A stretch of 64,000 nt of DNA from Cellulomonas sp. S1-8 (GCF_026184235.1 NZ_CP110806.1:806001-870000); one strand, 5' to 3'; shown: positions 1 through 9,944, numbered from the stretch's first letter. The notes: generated by a model not told the origin, from the letters alone. A program made the numbers and translations.

Positions 1-654
1 CTCGTCCTCGTCGAGGAAGTCCCCGGCCTGCAGGTCCATGAGCTCGCCGATGATGTTGACGCGCGCGACCTCGAGGTCGTAGCTGCGCTGCCCGGGGCTC
101 AGGACGTCGTGCAGGTCGCCCGTCTCGGCGTCGACGAGGTACGCAGCGAACGTCTCGGCGTCGCGCCGGAACAGCGTGTTCGACAGCGACACGTCACCCC
201 AGTAGAACCCCGCGAGGTGCAGCCGGACGAGCAGGACCGCGAGCGCGTCGATGAGGCGGGTCGCGGTGTCCGGACGCAGCGACTGGCTGAACAGCGCGCG
301 GTACGGCAGCGAGAACTGCAGGTGCTGCGTGATGAGGACCGCCTCGAGCGGCTCGCCGTCGGGGTCGCGCCGGCCGGTGATGACGCCGACGGGCTCCACG
401 CTCGGGACGTCGATCTTGCGGAGCTGGCGGAGCAGCTCGTACTCGCGGTACGCGACCGTCTCCCCGATCTCCTTGATCGCGATGACACGCCCCGACATCC
501 GCGCGAACCGCACGACGTGCCGGGAGATGCCCCGGGGGAGCGCGGCCAGCATCTCGTCGGGCCACTGCTCCAGCGGGATGTGCCACGGCAGGTCGAGGAG
601 GGCGGGGTCCGGGTTCGCTGCCGTGATCTGCAGGCGCTGCGCCGTACCGCTCAT
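1..654 (-). CDS. DUF4032 domain protein, 3' part missing
   Basis: The frame is open from an ATG at 654 to the window edge, so the C-terminal part is not seen. A GAGAGGA ribosome site lies about 8 bases upstream. The visible ~218 residues begin MSGTAQRLQI and carry a kinase-like fold pattern: RVIAIKEIGE near residue 55 (lysine in a strand) and FYWGDVSLSNTLF near residue 160, which resembles a lipopolysaccharide-kinase-type catalytic loop. This matches the actinobacterial DUF4032 family, whose biochemical role is unknown to me. It follows the sugar ABC ATPase gene on the same strand, with a hairpin between them, a pairing common in Micrococcales. The family call is from recall; the kinase-like reading is inference. 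Confidence 0.75.
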   Translation of the reverse strand, partial: MSGTAQRLQITAANPDPALLDLPWHIPLEQWPDEMLAALPRGISRHVVRFARMSGRVIAIKEIGETVAYREYELLRQLRKIDVPSVEPVGVITGRRDPDGEPLEAVLITQHLQFSLPYRALFSQSLRPDTATRLIDALAVLLVRLHLAGFYWGDVSLSNTLFRRDAETFAAYLVDAETGDLHDVLSPGQRSYDLEVARVNIIGELMDLQAGDFLDEDE

Positions 655-713
655 GGCTGGATCCTCTCAGGTGCTGCCGACGTCGGGCCACCGAGATCGG
701 CCCCGGGGACGGG

Positions 714-746
714 CGAGGCGGGCCCGGCTGCGCCGGACCCGCCTCG
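714..746 (-). terminator. hairpin after the ABC ATPase gene
   Basis: CGAGGCGGG, one unpaired base and CCGGC pair with GCCGG, one unpaired base and CCCGCCTCG around a TGC loop. It lies just past the stop at 764 of the minus-strand ATPase gene. There is no U-run, as is usual for such GC-rich terminators. Confidence 0.6.
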
Positions 747-763
747 ACACGTGGAGCCGGGTG

Positions 764-1888
<1,125 letters not shown>

Positions 1889-2054
1889 GGTTCTGATTCC
1901 CTTCACCGGCAGGTACGTGCCGGACGATCCGTCGTGAAGAGTGTCAACGCAGGTCCGCGGGTCCGCGGGCCTGCTGAGCCCTGTGTCTCCGCTGACACGG
2001 ATCGAGGGGGGTCGACATCCGACCTCCCCCGGTCGCTCGTCAGTATGGCACAGG

Positions 2055-2789
2055 TCACGTGACGGCCGGCTGGGCCGCGGGCGCCTCGGCGCGACCTCCA
2101 CCGGGGTGCCGCGGCGCGTCGAACCCGCGGGTGACCAGGCGCAGGCCGAGCGACAGCTCCCACAGGAAGATCGGCGCGACCGCGACGGCGGAGAGCGTCG
2201 AGAGCTGGTGGTTGAGGCCGAGGACGGTCAGCACGACGGAGACCACCTGGAGCGGGGCGCCGACGAGCGCGAGCACCGGGATCAGGCGTGGGACGAGGCC
2301 CGAGCGCAGCAGGAGCGAGCCGAGCAGCGCGGCGTTGACGGCGGACACGAGGCCCGGCCCGAGCAGGAAGGTCCAGTCGCGCACGGCGACGAGAGCGCCC
2401 GCGACGGTGGCGGTCGCGGGGTCGGCGGGCAGGTCGCCGGCGCCCACCTGCTGCCGCAGGGTCACGACGGCGAGCAGTGCGACGACGCCGACGAGGATGA
2501 TCGCCGCCTCCGTGAGGCGCGCCGCGAGGAACCCGACGGCGCGCGCCTCGCCGCGGTGGCGCAGCAGGGGCAGCAGGACGACGGCGGTGGCGATGCAGGC
2601 GACCGCGTTGACGACGTCGAGGAGCGTGCCGAGCAGGACGCGGGTGTCGGCGCCGGGGCCCAGGACGTAGCGCGGGTCGTCGAGCACGGGGCCGAGCAGG
2701 AGGAGCGCGGGGATGGAGGACGCGAACGTGAGCAGGTAGAGCGCGCCGGCGAGACGGGCGGCTCGGGCGGTGTGACGGGGGGACGTCAT
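2055..2789 (-). CDS. DUF4386-family membrane protein
   Basis: This is a 244-residue hydrophobic protein starting [20 protein letters not shown]. About six membrane-spanning segments are visible from residue 12 to residue 220, followed by a short charged tail. The arrangement fits the DUF4386 family, integral membrane proteins of unknown function. It is transcribed divergently from a TetR-family repressor gene. Two near-identical palindromes in the 87-base gap suggest that the repressor controls it. The encoded molecule may be a transport or stress-related membrane protein, but nothing in the sequence shows a substrate. Confidence 0.75.
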   Translation of the reverse strand: MTSPRHTARAARLAGALYLLTFASSIPALLLLGPVLDDPRYVLGPGADTRVLLGTLLDVVNAVACIATAVVLLPLLRHRGEARAVGFLAARLTEAAIILVGVVALLAVVTLRQQVGAGDLPADPATATVAGALVAVRDWTFLLGPGLVSAVNAALLGSLLLRSGLVPRLIPVLALVGAPLQVVSVVLTVLGLNHQLSTLSAVAVAPIFLWELSLGLRLVTRGFDAPRHPGGGRAEAPAAQPAVT

Positions 2790-2807
2790 CGGGGGTCCTT
2801 CCAGAAG

Positions 2808-2826
2808 AGGTGTACGGCGTACACCT
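2808..2826. promoter_or_regulatory. Operator palindrome 1 of the TetR/DUF4386 gap
   Basis: AGGTGTAC, GGC spacer, GTACACCT: perfect 8-bp arms. It lies 19 bases upstream of the DUF4386 start. Size and symmetry fit a TetR-dimer site. Confidence 0.7.
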
Positions 2827-2842
2827 TCAAGCCGGGACGCTA

Positions 2843-2861
2843 AGGCGTACTGTGTACACCT
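2843..2861. promoter_or_regulatory. Operator palindrome 2 of the TetR/DUF4386 gap
   Basis: AGGCGTAC, TGT spacer, GTACACCT: the same 8-3-8 design as the neighbouring site, with one mismatch. It is 35 bp centre to centre from the first copy and 15 bases from the tetR-type gene start, so autoregulation is likely. Confidence 0.65.
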
Positions 2862-2876
2862 GTCAAGGGAGGTGGC

Positions 2877-3551
2877 ATGACGGACGGACGACGGGACCGG
2901 CTCAACCGCGGACGGGTGCTGCAGGCCGCGGTCGCGCTCGCCGACCGCGAGGGCGCCGACGCCGTGAGCATGCGGTCGCTCGCCGACCACCTCGGCGTCG
3001 TCCCGATGGCGCTCTACAAGCACGTCGCGGGCAAGGAGGACCTGCTCGACGGCATGGTCGACCAGGTCGTCGCCGAGATCGACCCGCCGACGCCCGGCGT
3101 GCCGTGGCGCCCGGCCGTCCGCGCCCGGGTCCTGTCCGCGCGCGAGGCGATGCTGCGCCACCCGTGGGCCCGCCGCGTGCTCGAGACCCGCAGGACGCAG
3201 ACCCCCGCCGTGCTCGACCACCTCGACTCCACGATCGGCATCCTGCGCGGCGGCGGCTTCTCCGACTCCCTCACGCACCACGTCATGCACGCCTTCGGCA
3301 GCCGCGTGTGGGGGTTCACCCAGGAGCTCTTCGCCGACGCCCCCACCGCACCGCCGCCCCCCGAGGCCATGGCCGCGCTCGCCGCCCGCTACCCCCACAT
3401 CGCGGCGACGATGCTCGCGGCGTCCCACGACGCCGGGACGGTCGTCGGCGCGGGGTGCGACGACCAGCAGGAGTTCGAGTTCGCGCTCGACCTCGCGCTC
3501 GACGGCTTCGAACGGCTGCGTGCGCAGGGCTGGACCCCGCCCCCGCGCTGA
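2877..3551 (+). CDS. TetR/AcrR-family transcriptional regulator
   Basis: This 224-residue regulator has an N-terminal helix-turn-helix (residues ~8-55, with AVSMRSLADHLGVVPMALYKHV) that fits the TetR family. The C-terminal ligand-binding half is of the TetR_C_1-like type, with helices through residue 215. An AGGGAGGTGG ribosome site precedes the ATG. It is divergent from the DUF4386 gene, and both genes face two matching palindromes. The simplest reading is a local repressor acting on itself and on the membrane protein, released by an unknown small ligand. The ligand cannot be read from the sequence. Confidence 0.85.
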   Translation: MTDGRRDRLNRGRVLQAAVALADREGADAVSMRSLADHLGVVPMALYKHVAGKEDLLDGMVDQVVAEIDPPTPGVPWRPAVRARVLSAREAMLRHPWARRVLETRRTQTPAVLDHLDSTIGILRGGGFSDSLTHHVMHAFGSRVWGFTQELFADAPTAPPPPEAMAALAARYPHIAATMLAASHDAGTVVGAGCDDQQEFEFALDLALDGFERLRAQGWTPPPR

Positions 3552-3564
3552 GGGGCCGACGCGG

Positions 3565-4374
3565 TCAGACCAGCGCGTCCCGCAGCACGACGAGCGCCGC
3601 GACCCCCGCCTCGGGGTCGGCCACGCGGAACCGGGCGACCGTGTCGCCCGGACCGACCTTCAGCGTCACGTCGTCCGGGTCGAGGGCCGCGAACGCGTGC
3701 TCGTCGGTCACGTCGTCGCCTGCGTACAGCACGACGGGCGCACCGAGCTCGTGGCGCAGCGCCTGCAGCGCCGTCCCCTTGTCGGCCGGCAGCACCGTCA
3801 GCTCGACCACGTCCTTGCCGTGCAGCGTGCCCACGCCCAGCTCGGTGCCGAGCGCGAGCGCCTGCGCCTCGGCCGGCGCGGCGACCTCGGGCTCCGCGAG
3901 CCGCGTGTGCACGACCACCGCGGTCGGCTTCGTCTCGACCCACACGCCGTCGCGGCCGCGCGCCACCGCCGCCGCGCGGGCCCCGAGCGCCGCGAGGCGG
4001 TCGGCCTGCTCGTGCGTCAGCTCGACGACGTCGCGGTCCAGCCCGAACTGCGTGACCCGGGCGCGCTCGGCGCCGTGGCTGCCGACGAGGTACGTGCCCG
4101 CGGGCACGTCGGCGAGCGCGTGCAGGTCGGCCATCGCGCGGCCCGAGACCAGGGCCAGCGCGACGCCGTCGAGGGCCGAGAGCTCCGCCAGCACCTCGAC
4201 GCCCGCGGGCAGGATGCGCGACGCGGACGGGTCGTCCTGCAGGGGTGCGAGCGTGCCGTCGAAGTCCAGCGCGACGAGCACCGGACGCGCGGTGCGGTCG
4301 GCGCCCAGCGCGGTGAGGCGCTCGCGCAGGTCCGCGGGGACGCGGGTGTCGGTCCCGGCGTTCACGTCAGCCAC
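3565..4374 (-). CDS. otsB: Trehalose-6-phosphate phosphatase
   Basis: This 269-residue cytoplasmic HAD-superfamily phosphatase converts trehalose-6-phosphate to trehalose. The nucleophile and general acid are the two aspartates of DFDGTLAP (D37 and D39). SGRAMADL and GSHGAE are the typical sugar-phosphate-binding segments. LYAGDDVTDEHAF is the late Mg2+-binding motif. The start is GTG at 4374, with an AGGGAA site upstream. It overlaps the end of otsA by 8 bases, so the two are translationally coupled and form the complete OtsAB pathway from UDP-glucose and glucose-6-phosphate. Confidence 0.93.
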   Translation of the reverse strand: MADVNAGTDTRVPADLRERLTALGADRTARPVLVALDFDGTLAPLQDDPSASRILPAGVEVLAELSALDGVALALVSGRAMADLHALADVPAGTYLVGSHGAERARVTQFGLDRDVVELTHEQADRLAALGARAAAVARGRDGVWVETKPTAVVVHTRLAEPEVAAPAEAQALALGTELGVGTLHGKDVVELTVLPADKGTALQALRHELGAPVVLYAGDDVTDEHAFAALDPDDVTLKVGPGDTVARFRVADPEAGVAALVVLRDALV

Positions 4375-5803
4375 GGTATTCCCTGACCGGGACCGCCGTC
4401 AGCGAGGCGAGGAACTGCGCGGACCAAGCAGCCACGTCGTGGGTCAGCACGCGGCGCCGCAGGCGACGCATCCGCTTGCGCGACTCCGCGGGGTTCATGT
4501 GCACCGCGTACGTGATGGCGTCCTTCATGCCATCGATGTCGTGCGGGTTGACGAGCACCGACCCCACGAGCTCGTCCGCGGCGCCCGTGAACTCGCTGAG
4601 CACCAGGGCCCCACGCTCGTCCGACCGGGCGGCGACGTACTCCTTGGCGACCAGGTTCATGCCGTCGCGCAGCGCCGTGACGAGCATGACGTCGGCCGCG
4701 AGGTACAGCGCGGCCATCTCCTCCATCGGGAACGACTGGTGCAGGTACTGCACCGGGGCGTGCCCCACCTGCCCGTGGTCGCCGTTGATCCGGCCCACCA
4801 GGAGCTCGACGTCGTCGCGCAGCTGCTGGTACGCCCCGACGTTCTCGCGGCTCGGGCTGGCGACCTGAACGAGCGTGGTGTTCGTGGCCGACAGGCGCCC
4901 GTCGTCGAGCAGCTCGCCGTACGCCTTGACGCGGTGGCGGATGCCCTTGGTGTAGTCGAGGCGGTCCACCCCCAGCAGCAGGTGCTCGGGGTCACCCAGC
5001 TCGCTGCGGATCTGCACGGCGCGCTCCTGGACCTGCGGGCTGCGCGCCAGCTCGTCGAACGCGTGAGAGTCGATCGAGATGGGGAACGCCGCGGCCCGCA
5101 CGTGGCGGGGCGAGGCGGTGTCCTCGTCGACCGTGACGACCTGACCGCGCGTGGTGAGGTCCGTCAGCCGTCGCACGACCCGCACGAAGTTCGCGGCGTC
5201 GCCGCCGCGCTGGAACCCGATGAGGTCCGCGCCGAGCAGCCCCTCGACGACCTGCTTGCGCCACGGCAGCTGCGCGAAGATCTCCAGCGGCGGGAACGGG
5301 ATGTGGTGGAAGTACCCGATGCGCAGGTCGGGGCGCAGCGCGCGCAGGTACGCGGGGACGAGCTGCAGCTGGTAGTCGTGGACCCACACGGTCGCGCCGG
5401 GCGCGGCGTTCGCGGCCGCCGCCTGCGCGAACCGCTCGTTGACCCGGCGGTACGCGTCCCACCACTGCCGGTGGAACTGCGGGGGCGCGATGACGTCGTG
5501 GTAGAGCGGCCACAGGGTGTCGTTCGAGAAACCCTCGTAGTACCGCTCGACGTCGGTGTCCGTGAGCATCACCGGCACCAGCTCGGTGCCGTCGACGTCG
5601 AACGGCTCGAGCTCCAGGCCCGGTGACCCGCCCCAGCCGACCCAGGCCCCCTCCGCCTTGGACATCACGGGCGCGAGCGCGGTGACGAGGCCGCCGGGCG
5701 ACCGCGTCCAGCTCGGCGCGCCCTCCTCGTCGAGGCTCACGTCGACCGGCAGGCGGTTCGCGACGACCACCAGGTCGTGGCCGTCGTGCGGCACGTCGGG
5801 CAC
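4367..5803 (-). CDS. otsA: Trehalose-6-phosphate synthase
   Basis: This is a family GT20 glycosyltransferase of 478 residues. It joins UDP- or GDP-glucose to glucose-6-phosphate, the first step of trehalose synthesis. Landmarks are VVVANRLPVDV at the N-terminus, WVHDYQLQLVPAYLR, YFHHIPFPP, GVDRLDYTKGI and DGMNLVAKEY near the C-terminus. An in-frame GTG at 5833 would add ten residues, but a GAGGAG site sits 8 bases before the GTG at 5803, so that start is preferred. It is the first gene of otsAB. Trehalose serves as an osmo- and stress protectant in actinobacteria. Confidence 0.93.
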   Translation of the reverse strand: MPDVPHDGHDLVVVANRLPVDVSLDEEGAPSWTRSPGGLVTALAPVMSKAEGAWVGWGGSPGLELEPFDVDGTELVPVMLTDTDVERYYEGFSNDTLWPLYHDVIAPPQFHRQWWDAYRRVNERFAQAAAANAAPGATVWVHDYQLQLVPAYLRALRPDLRIGYFHHIPFPPLEIFAQLPWRKQVVEGLLGADLIGFQRGGDAANFVRVVRRLTDLTTRGQVVTVDEDTASPRHVRAAAFPISIDSHAFDELARSPQVQERAVQIRSELGDPEHLLLGVDRLDYTKGIRHRVKAYGELLDDGRLSATNTTLVQVASPSRENVGAYQQLRDDVELLVGRINGDHGQVGHAPVQYLHQSFPMEEMAALYLAADVMLVTALRDGMNLVAKEYVAARSDERGALVLSEFTGAADELVGSVLVNPHDIDGMKDAITYAVHMNPAESRKRMRRLRRRVLTHDVAAWSAQFLASLTAVPVREYRG

Positions 5804-5899
5804 CAGATCAACTCCTCGCAGGTCTCGCGCCACGACCCTAGTCGTCCACCGGGTGACACGCTCGGGCGCGGGACGGCGCGCCGCGTCGCCGTGAGCGGC

Positions 5900-5905
5900 T
5901 AGGTT
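5900..5905 (+). promoter_or_regulatory. -10 box TAGGTT, leaderless kinase mRNA
   Basis: TAGGTT lies 8 bases before the ATG at 5914 and no ribosome site is visible between. Transcription would start at or next to the start codon. Confidence 0.55.
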
Positions 5906-5913
5906 GCCGGTCT

Positions 5914-8289
5914 ATGGAGCGGATCGGGCTGACGCCGGGGTCGGAGATCGGCGGGTACACCATCGTCGCGCCCCTGGGCTCCGGGGGCATGGGGACGGTG
6001 TACCGGGCCGTCGACGGCGGCGGGCACGAGGTCGCGCTGAAGCTGCTGCACCCGCACGTGGGGTCCGACGCGGTCGTGCGGACGCGGCTGATGCGCGAGG
6101 TCGCGGCGCTGCAGCGGCTGCGGCACCCCGCGGTGGCGGCCGTCCTCGACGCCGAGGCCGACTCCACCGAGGCCTTCCTGGTCACCGAGCTCGTCGCGGG
6201 CGACACCCTCACCGACCACGTCCGCGAGCGCGGCACCCTCGACGCCGACGACCTGCTCACCCTCGCCGAGGGGCTGCGCTCGGCGCTCGCGGCCGTCCAC
6301 GCGGCGGGCGTCGTGCACCGCGACCTCAAGCCGTCGAACGTGCTGCTGACCGACGACGGCCCCGTGCTCATCGACTTCGGGCTCGCGCAGGGGGTCGACG
6401 ACGACGCGAACCTCACGAGCGCGGGCTTCGTCCTCGGCACGCCCGGCTACCTGCCGCCCGAGCTGCTCGACGGCAGCGAGCCGAGCGCCGCGACCGACCT
6501 GTGGGGGTGGGCGGCGCTGCTCGCGTTCGCCGCGACGGGACGCGACCCGTTCGGCTCCCGACCCCTCGAGGCGGTGCTGGCACGGGCCCGCGCCGGTCAG
6601 GTGGACCTGGAGGGCGTCGGCCCGGTGACGGCCGCGGCGATCGCCGGAGCGCTGCGCCCCGACCCCGCCGAGCGCACCGACCCCGAGGACGTCGTCGCCG
6701 CGCTGCGCGCCGTCGCGGCCGAGGGCGACCTGCCGCCCGGTGCCGCTGCCACGGTCGTGACCCCGGGCGGGGGCGGCGGGGCGTTCACGGCGGCCGCGGC
6801 GGTCGGCGCCGCGGGCCTCGTGGCGGCCGGTGTCGCGGCCGCCGGCGACGACGGGTCGGGCGACGGGTCGGACGACGCCGTGTCGGACGACGACGGCCCC
6901 GGCGGGGTCGTCGACGACCCGGACGCCGCGCTCGAGACCGACGACGACGGCGATGACGAGGGCGACGACGAGGGCGCGGACGACGATGGTGAGGTCGACG
7001 ACGCGGACGACGGTGAGGTCGACGACGCGGACGACGGTGAGGTCGACGACGCGGACGACGACGCGGACGACGACGGTGAGCTCGACGACGCGGACGACGA
7101 CGCTGAGCTCGACGACCCGGACGACGACGGCGACCCGGCCGACGCCGAGGCGGACGACGACGGCACCGACGACCTCGACGGCGACGACGGCACCGACGAC
7201 GACGCCGACCTCGACGACGGCGACCTCGATGGCGACGACCTCGACACCGACGACCCCGACACCGACGACCCCGACGGCGACGACCCCGACGACGTCTGGG
7301 CCGAGGACGCGCTCCCCACCGAGCTGGTCGCGCAGCGGACGTCGTCGCCGCAGGACGCGTTGCAGACCGTGGCGGTGGGCACCACCGGTGCCGCCGGGGC
7401 GATGGCGGCCACGGGCGGGGTGGTGGTCGCACCGCCCGATCCGCCGGTGCGCGACGGGCACACGGTCGCGGTCCCCGTCCGCCGTCCGGCACCGGCGTCC
7501 GTCCCGCCGGAGGTCCCGTCCGGACCCGCTGCCGGACCCGCTGCCGGACCCGCTGTCGTGCACCCCGTGGCCCACGACCCCGAGGACCCCGAGGACGTCG
7601 ACTGGCTCGAGGACGACCTCGGGGACGACCTCGAGGAGCCGGACGACCTCGACGGCGAGGAGCCCGGGTACGTGCGCCCGCCGGCGCGCCGCCGTTGGGG
7701 GTCGCTGCTGGCGCTCGCGCTCGTCGTCGCGCTCGCCGGGATGCTCTACCCGGTCGTGACGACGGCGGTCGTGCTCGTGCTCGTCGTCGCGGTCCGGACC
7801 GTGGGGGCGACGGTGGAGGCGATGCACGCGCGCCGGGAGCGTCGGGGCGTGCGTCGCAGCGACGGTGTGCTCGCGTGGGCGTCCACGCCCTGGTACCTGC
7901 TGCGGTCGGTGCTGGGGGTGCTGCCCGCGCTGCTGGTCGGCGGGGCGGTCGTGCTCATCGTCACGGGCCTGGGCTGGTGGCTGCTGGGGTCGGGTCGCTG
8001 GGAGATCGGCGGGTCTGCGCCGGGGGAGGCCCCGCAGGGGTCCACGGCGACGCTGCTCGTCGGGGGCCTGGTGCTGCTCGCGGTCGCGTTCCTGTGGTGG
8101 GGACCGCTGTCCCGGATGACGCGCACGGGCGCGCGCCGCACGCTCGCGGCCGTGGCACCCGGGCCCGTCGGCGCCCTGGTGGTGATCGTCGTCGCGCTCG
8201 TCGCGGCGGTCGTGCTGGCCGACCGGCTGCTCGACGCGCAGCCGCTGTCGTGGTGGCCGGCGCCCACCCCCACGCTCCCGGCACCCTGA
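5914..8289 (+). CDS. Ser/Thr protein kinase with poly-Asp linker and membrane domain
   Basis: This is a 791-residue PknB-type kinase. The catalytic domain (about 14-270) has GSGGMG (22-27), ATP lysine K43 in VALKLL, HRDLKPSN (135-142), DFG (154-156) and GTPGYLPPE (175-183), so it looks active. A short hydrophobic Ala/Gly stretch (~288-310) follows. Residues ~309-465 are then an extraordinary acidic linker made mostly of Asp, with three exact GEVDDADD repeats. After a Pro/Ala-rich segment come about four membrane helices (roughly 593-773). It lacks PASTA domains, unlike cell-division PknB. It stands alone between otsA and a membrane-protein gene. The substrate is unknown; a membrane-tethered stress or envelope sensor is inference. 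Confidence 0.85.
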   Translation: MERIGLTPGSEIGGYTIVAPLGSGGMGTVYRAVDGGGHEVALKLLHPHVGSDAVVRTRLMREVAALQRLRHPAVAAVLDAEADSTEAFLVTELVAGDTLTDHVRERGTLDADDLLTLAEGLRSALAAVHAAGVVHRDLKPSNVLLTDDGPVLIDFGLAQGVDDDANLTSAGFVLGTPGYLPPELLDGSEPSAATDLWGWAALLAFAATGRDPFGSRPLEAVLARARAGQVDLEGVGPVTAAAIAGALRPDPAERTDPEDVVAALRAVAAEGDLPPGAAATVVTPGGGGGAFTAAAAVGAAGLVAAGVAAAGDDGSGDGSDDAVSDDDGPGGVVDDPDAALETDDDGDDEGDDEGADDDGEVDDADDGEVDDADDGEVDDADDDADDDGELDDADDDAELDDPDDDGDPADAEADDDGTDDLDGDDGTDDDADLDDGDLDGDDLDTDDPDTDDPDGDDPDDVWAEDALPTELVAQRTSSPQDALQTVAVGTTGAAGAMAATGGVVVAPPDPPVRDGHTVAVPVRRPAPASVPPEVPSGPAAGPAAGPAVVHPVAHDPEDPEDVDWLEDDLGDDLEEPDDLDGEEPGYVRPPARRRWGSLLALALVVALAGMLYPVVTTAVVLVLVVAVRTVGATVEAMHARRERRGVRRSDGVLAWASTPWYLLRSVLGVLPALLVGGAVVLIVTGLGWWLLGSGRWEIGGSAPGEAPQGSTATLLVGGLVLLAVAFLWWGPLSRMTRTGARRTLAAVAPGPVGALVVIVVALVAAVVLADRLLDAQPLSWWPAPTPTLPAP
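6988..7059 (+). repeat. 24-bp tandem repeat x3 in the kinase linker
   Basis: Three exact head-to-tail copies of a 24-bp unit beginning GGTGAGGTCGACGACG encode GEVDDADD. Degenerate GAC-rich copies continue on both sides (about 6840-7290). Such arrays are prone to slippage, so linker length may vary between strains. Confidence 0.85.
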
Positions 8290-8348
8290 CCGGGCCGGGG
8301 CCCGCACGTCGGGACCTGCGCCGGGTGACCGGGGGCGTCGCGTGCCCC

Positions 8349-8354
8349 TACCCT
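8349..8354 (+). promoter_or_regulatory. -10 box TACCCT before GTG 8361
   Basis: TACCCT is 6 bases upstream of the GTG at 8361 with no ribosome site between. This supports a leaderless start there. Confidence 0.45.
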
Positions 8355-8360
8355 GGTCCC

Positions 8361-8900
8361 GTGCGTGCGACGTCGACGGTGCGGGCCATGGCCCCCGTCG
8401 CTCGGCGCGCCTCCCCGCCCCCTCGCGCCCACCTGCGCGCCCACCTGCTCGGCGCGCTCGGGGCGGCGCTGGCCCTCGCGTCCGTCGTCCTCGGGGTGCA
8501 GGGCCGCGTGCTGCTGCACCACTGCGTCACGGCGGACGGCCCGCTCGCGGCCCTCGGCGTCCGGATGGCCGTGCTGCGCTCGGCCGCGGAGTGCCCGGAC
8601 GGCGCGTTCGGCCTCGGCGCGACGGCGCACGGCGCCGTCCTGCTGCTGAGCGTCGCCGTGCCGGTCCTCGCGGTCCACGTGCTGCTCACCGCGTGCGGGC
8701 TGGGCCTCGGGGTCGTGACGCGACGCGCGGTCACGACGGTCGTCGCGCTCCTCGCCACGCACCTCGTCCCGACGACGACGCCCGGGGTCGTGGTCCCGGC
8801 CGTGCCCGGGGGAGCGTCCCCGGTCCGGGCGGACGTCGCCGTCCGGCGCGACCGGGGGCACGACCCGGCGCGACCGCACCGGGGCCCGCCGGCCCGCTGA
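8361..8900 (+). CDS. Small membrane protein of unknown function
   Basis: This 179-residue protein is not recognised. The N-terminus is basic. Hydrophobic segments lie at about 36-55 (HLLGALGAALALASVVLGV), 93-120 and 125-145, and the tail is Arg/Pro/Gly-rich and polar. Two cysteines in the putative extracytoplasmic loop (HHCVTADG and SAAECPDG) could form a disulfide. The GTG at 8361 is chosen because of the leaderless -10 box; an ATG at 8388 is the alternative. It ends 60 bases before a DsbA-like gene, which would suit a cell-surface disulfide protein. That link is inference. Confidence 0.55.
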   Translation: MRATSTVRAMAPVARRASPPPRAHLRAHLLGALGAALALASVVLGVQGRVLLHHCVTADGPLAALGVRMAVLRSAAECPDGAFGLGATAHGAVLLLSVAVPVLAVHVLLTACGLGLGVVTRRAVTTVVALLATHLVPTTTPGVVVPAVPGGASPVRADVAVRRDRGHDPARPHRGPPAR

Positions 8901-8960
8901 CGCGCCCGCGCCCGCACGTCCCCGCCGGCCCCGCCCGGCCCCCGAACCCAGGAGCTACCC

Positions 8961-9881
8961 GTGCCCACCAACGACCCCCGTCTCACCAAGTCGCAGCGTC
9001 GCGACGACGCGCGCGCCAAGGCGCTCGCGATGCGCCAGGAGCAGGAGCGCAAGGCCAAGCGCACCCGGCTGATCGCGATCGGCGGCCTCCTCGCGGCCGT
9101 CGTCGTGCTCGGCGGCGTGATCTTCGCGATCGTCCGCCAGGGCCAGGCGAACGCCGAGGCGTACGCCGACGTCGTCTTCGCGGGCGGCACCGAGAACACG
9201 CTCGTGCCCGCGTTCGCCGACATCGACACCCCCGACGCCGCCGACGACGCCGGTGGCATCCCCGTGAGCGCCGCGGGCGTCGGGGAGGCAGGCGAGGACG
9301 ACGTCGTCGTCGAGGTCTACTTCGACTTCATGTGCCCCTACTGCGGCCAGTTCGACGCGGCGAACGCCGGTGAGCTCGAGGCGCTCGCCGCCGACGAGGG
9401 CGTGACGGTCGTGTACAAGAACATCGCGTTCCTCGACGGCAACTCCCAGGGCACCTTCTACTCGACGCGGGCCGCCAACGCGGCGGCCACGGTCGCCGCC
9501 GAGGACCCCGACAACTACACGGCGTTCATGACGGCGCTGTACGAGAACCAGCCCGAGGAGGGCACGTCGGGCCTCAAGGACGCGCGGATCGCCGAGATCG
9601 CCGTCGAGGTCGGGGTCCCGCAGGCGGTCGTGGACACGTTCACCGAGACGGTCGACGGCACCTACGAGGTCGCCACGTCCGAGGACGAGACGGAGTCCCG
9701 CGAGGGCACGTGGCGCCGCTACGCGCCGTTCGTCGCCGCGACGACGCAGCAGGCCGGCACGGACCTGGGCGGGCTGAGCACCCCGACCGTCCTCATCGAC
9801 GGCGAGAAGTGGGAGGGCGACCTCTACACGACCGGCCCGCTGACGCAGGCCGTGCTCGCGGCCGTCTCCGCCAAGGGCTGA
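8961..9881 (+). CDS. Membrane-anchored DsbA-family thiol-disulfide oxidoreductase
   Basis: This 306-residue protein has a basic N-terminal cytosolic segment, one membrane helix (about 36-58, LIAIGGLLAAVVVLGGVIFA) and an extracytoplasmic thioredoxin fold of the Thioredoxin_4/DsbA type. The active site is CPYC (C125, C128) within YFDFMCPYCGQF. The cis-proline loop is LSTPTVLIDG near residue 275. The family forms or isomerises disulfides in exported proteins. The ATG at 8961 follows a CAGGAG site at normal distance. A strong hairpin follows the stop. Confidence 0.85.
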   Translation: MPTNDPRLTKSQRRDDARAKALAMRQEQERKAKRTRLIAIGGLLAAVVVLGGVIFAIVRQGQANAEAYADVVFAGGTENTLVPAFADIDTPDAADDAGGIPVSAAGVGEAGEDDVVVEVYFDFMCPYCGQFDAANAGELEALAADEGVTVVYKNIAFLDGNSQGTFYSTRAANAAATVAAEDPDNYTAFMTALYENQPEEGTSGLKDARIAEIAVEVGVPQAVVDTFTETVDGTYEVATSEDETESREGTWRRYAPFVAATTQQAGTDLGGLSTPTVLIDGEKWEGDLYTTGPLTQAVLAAVSAKG

Positions 9882-9888
9882 CGGTCCG

Positions 9889-9935
9889 GCGCCCCGGGCG
9901 CCGTCCCCTGCGAGAGGGACGGGCGCCCGGGGCGC
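9889..9935 (+). terminator. Terminator hairpin after the DsbA-like gene
   Basis: GCGCCCCGGGCGCCGTCCC pairs with GGGACG, one bulged base and GCGCCCGGGGCGC around a CTGCGAGA loop. The stem is about 19 bp. It separates the oxidoreductase gene from the tRNA. Confidence 0.75.
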
Positions 9936-9944
9936 GACGGCCGG

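Noticed and set aside
2810..5626. Very long plus-strand frame (938 codons) across tetR, otsB and otsA
   Set aside because: It overlaps three well-supported genes in another frame or on the other strand and has no recognisable domain.
6597..7492. Minus-strand Ser- and Arg-rich frames opposite the kinase linker
   Set aside because: They are the antisense of the poly-Asp repeat (GAC read as GTC/CGT), not proteins.
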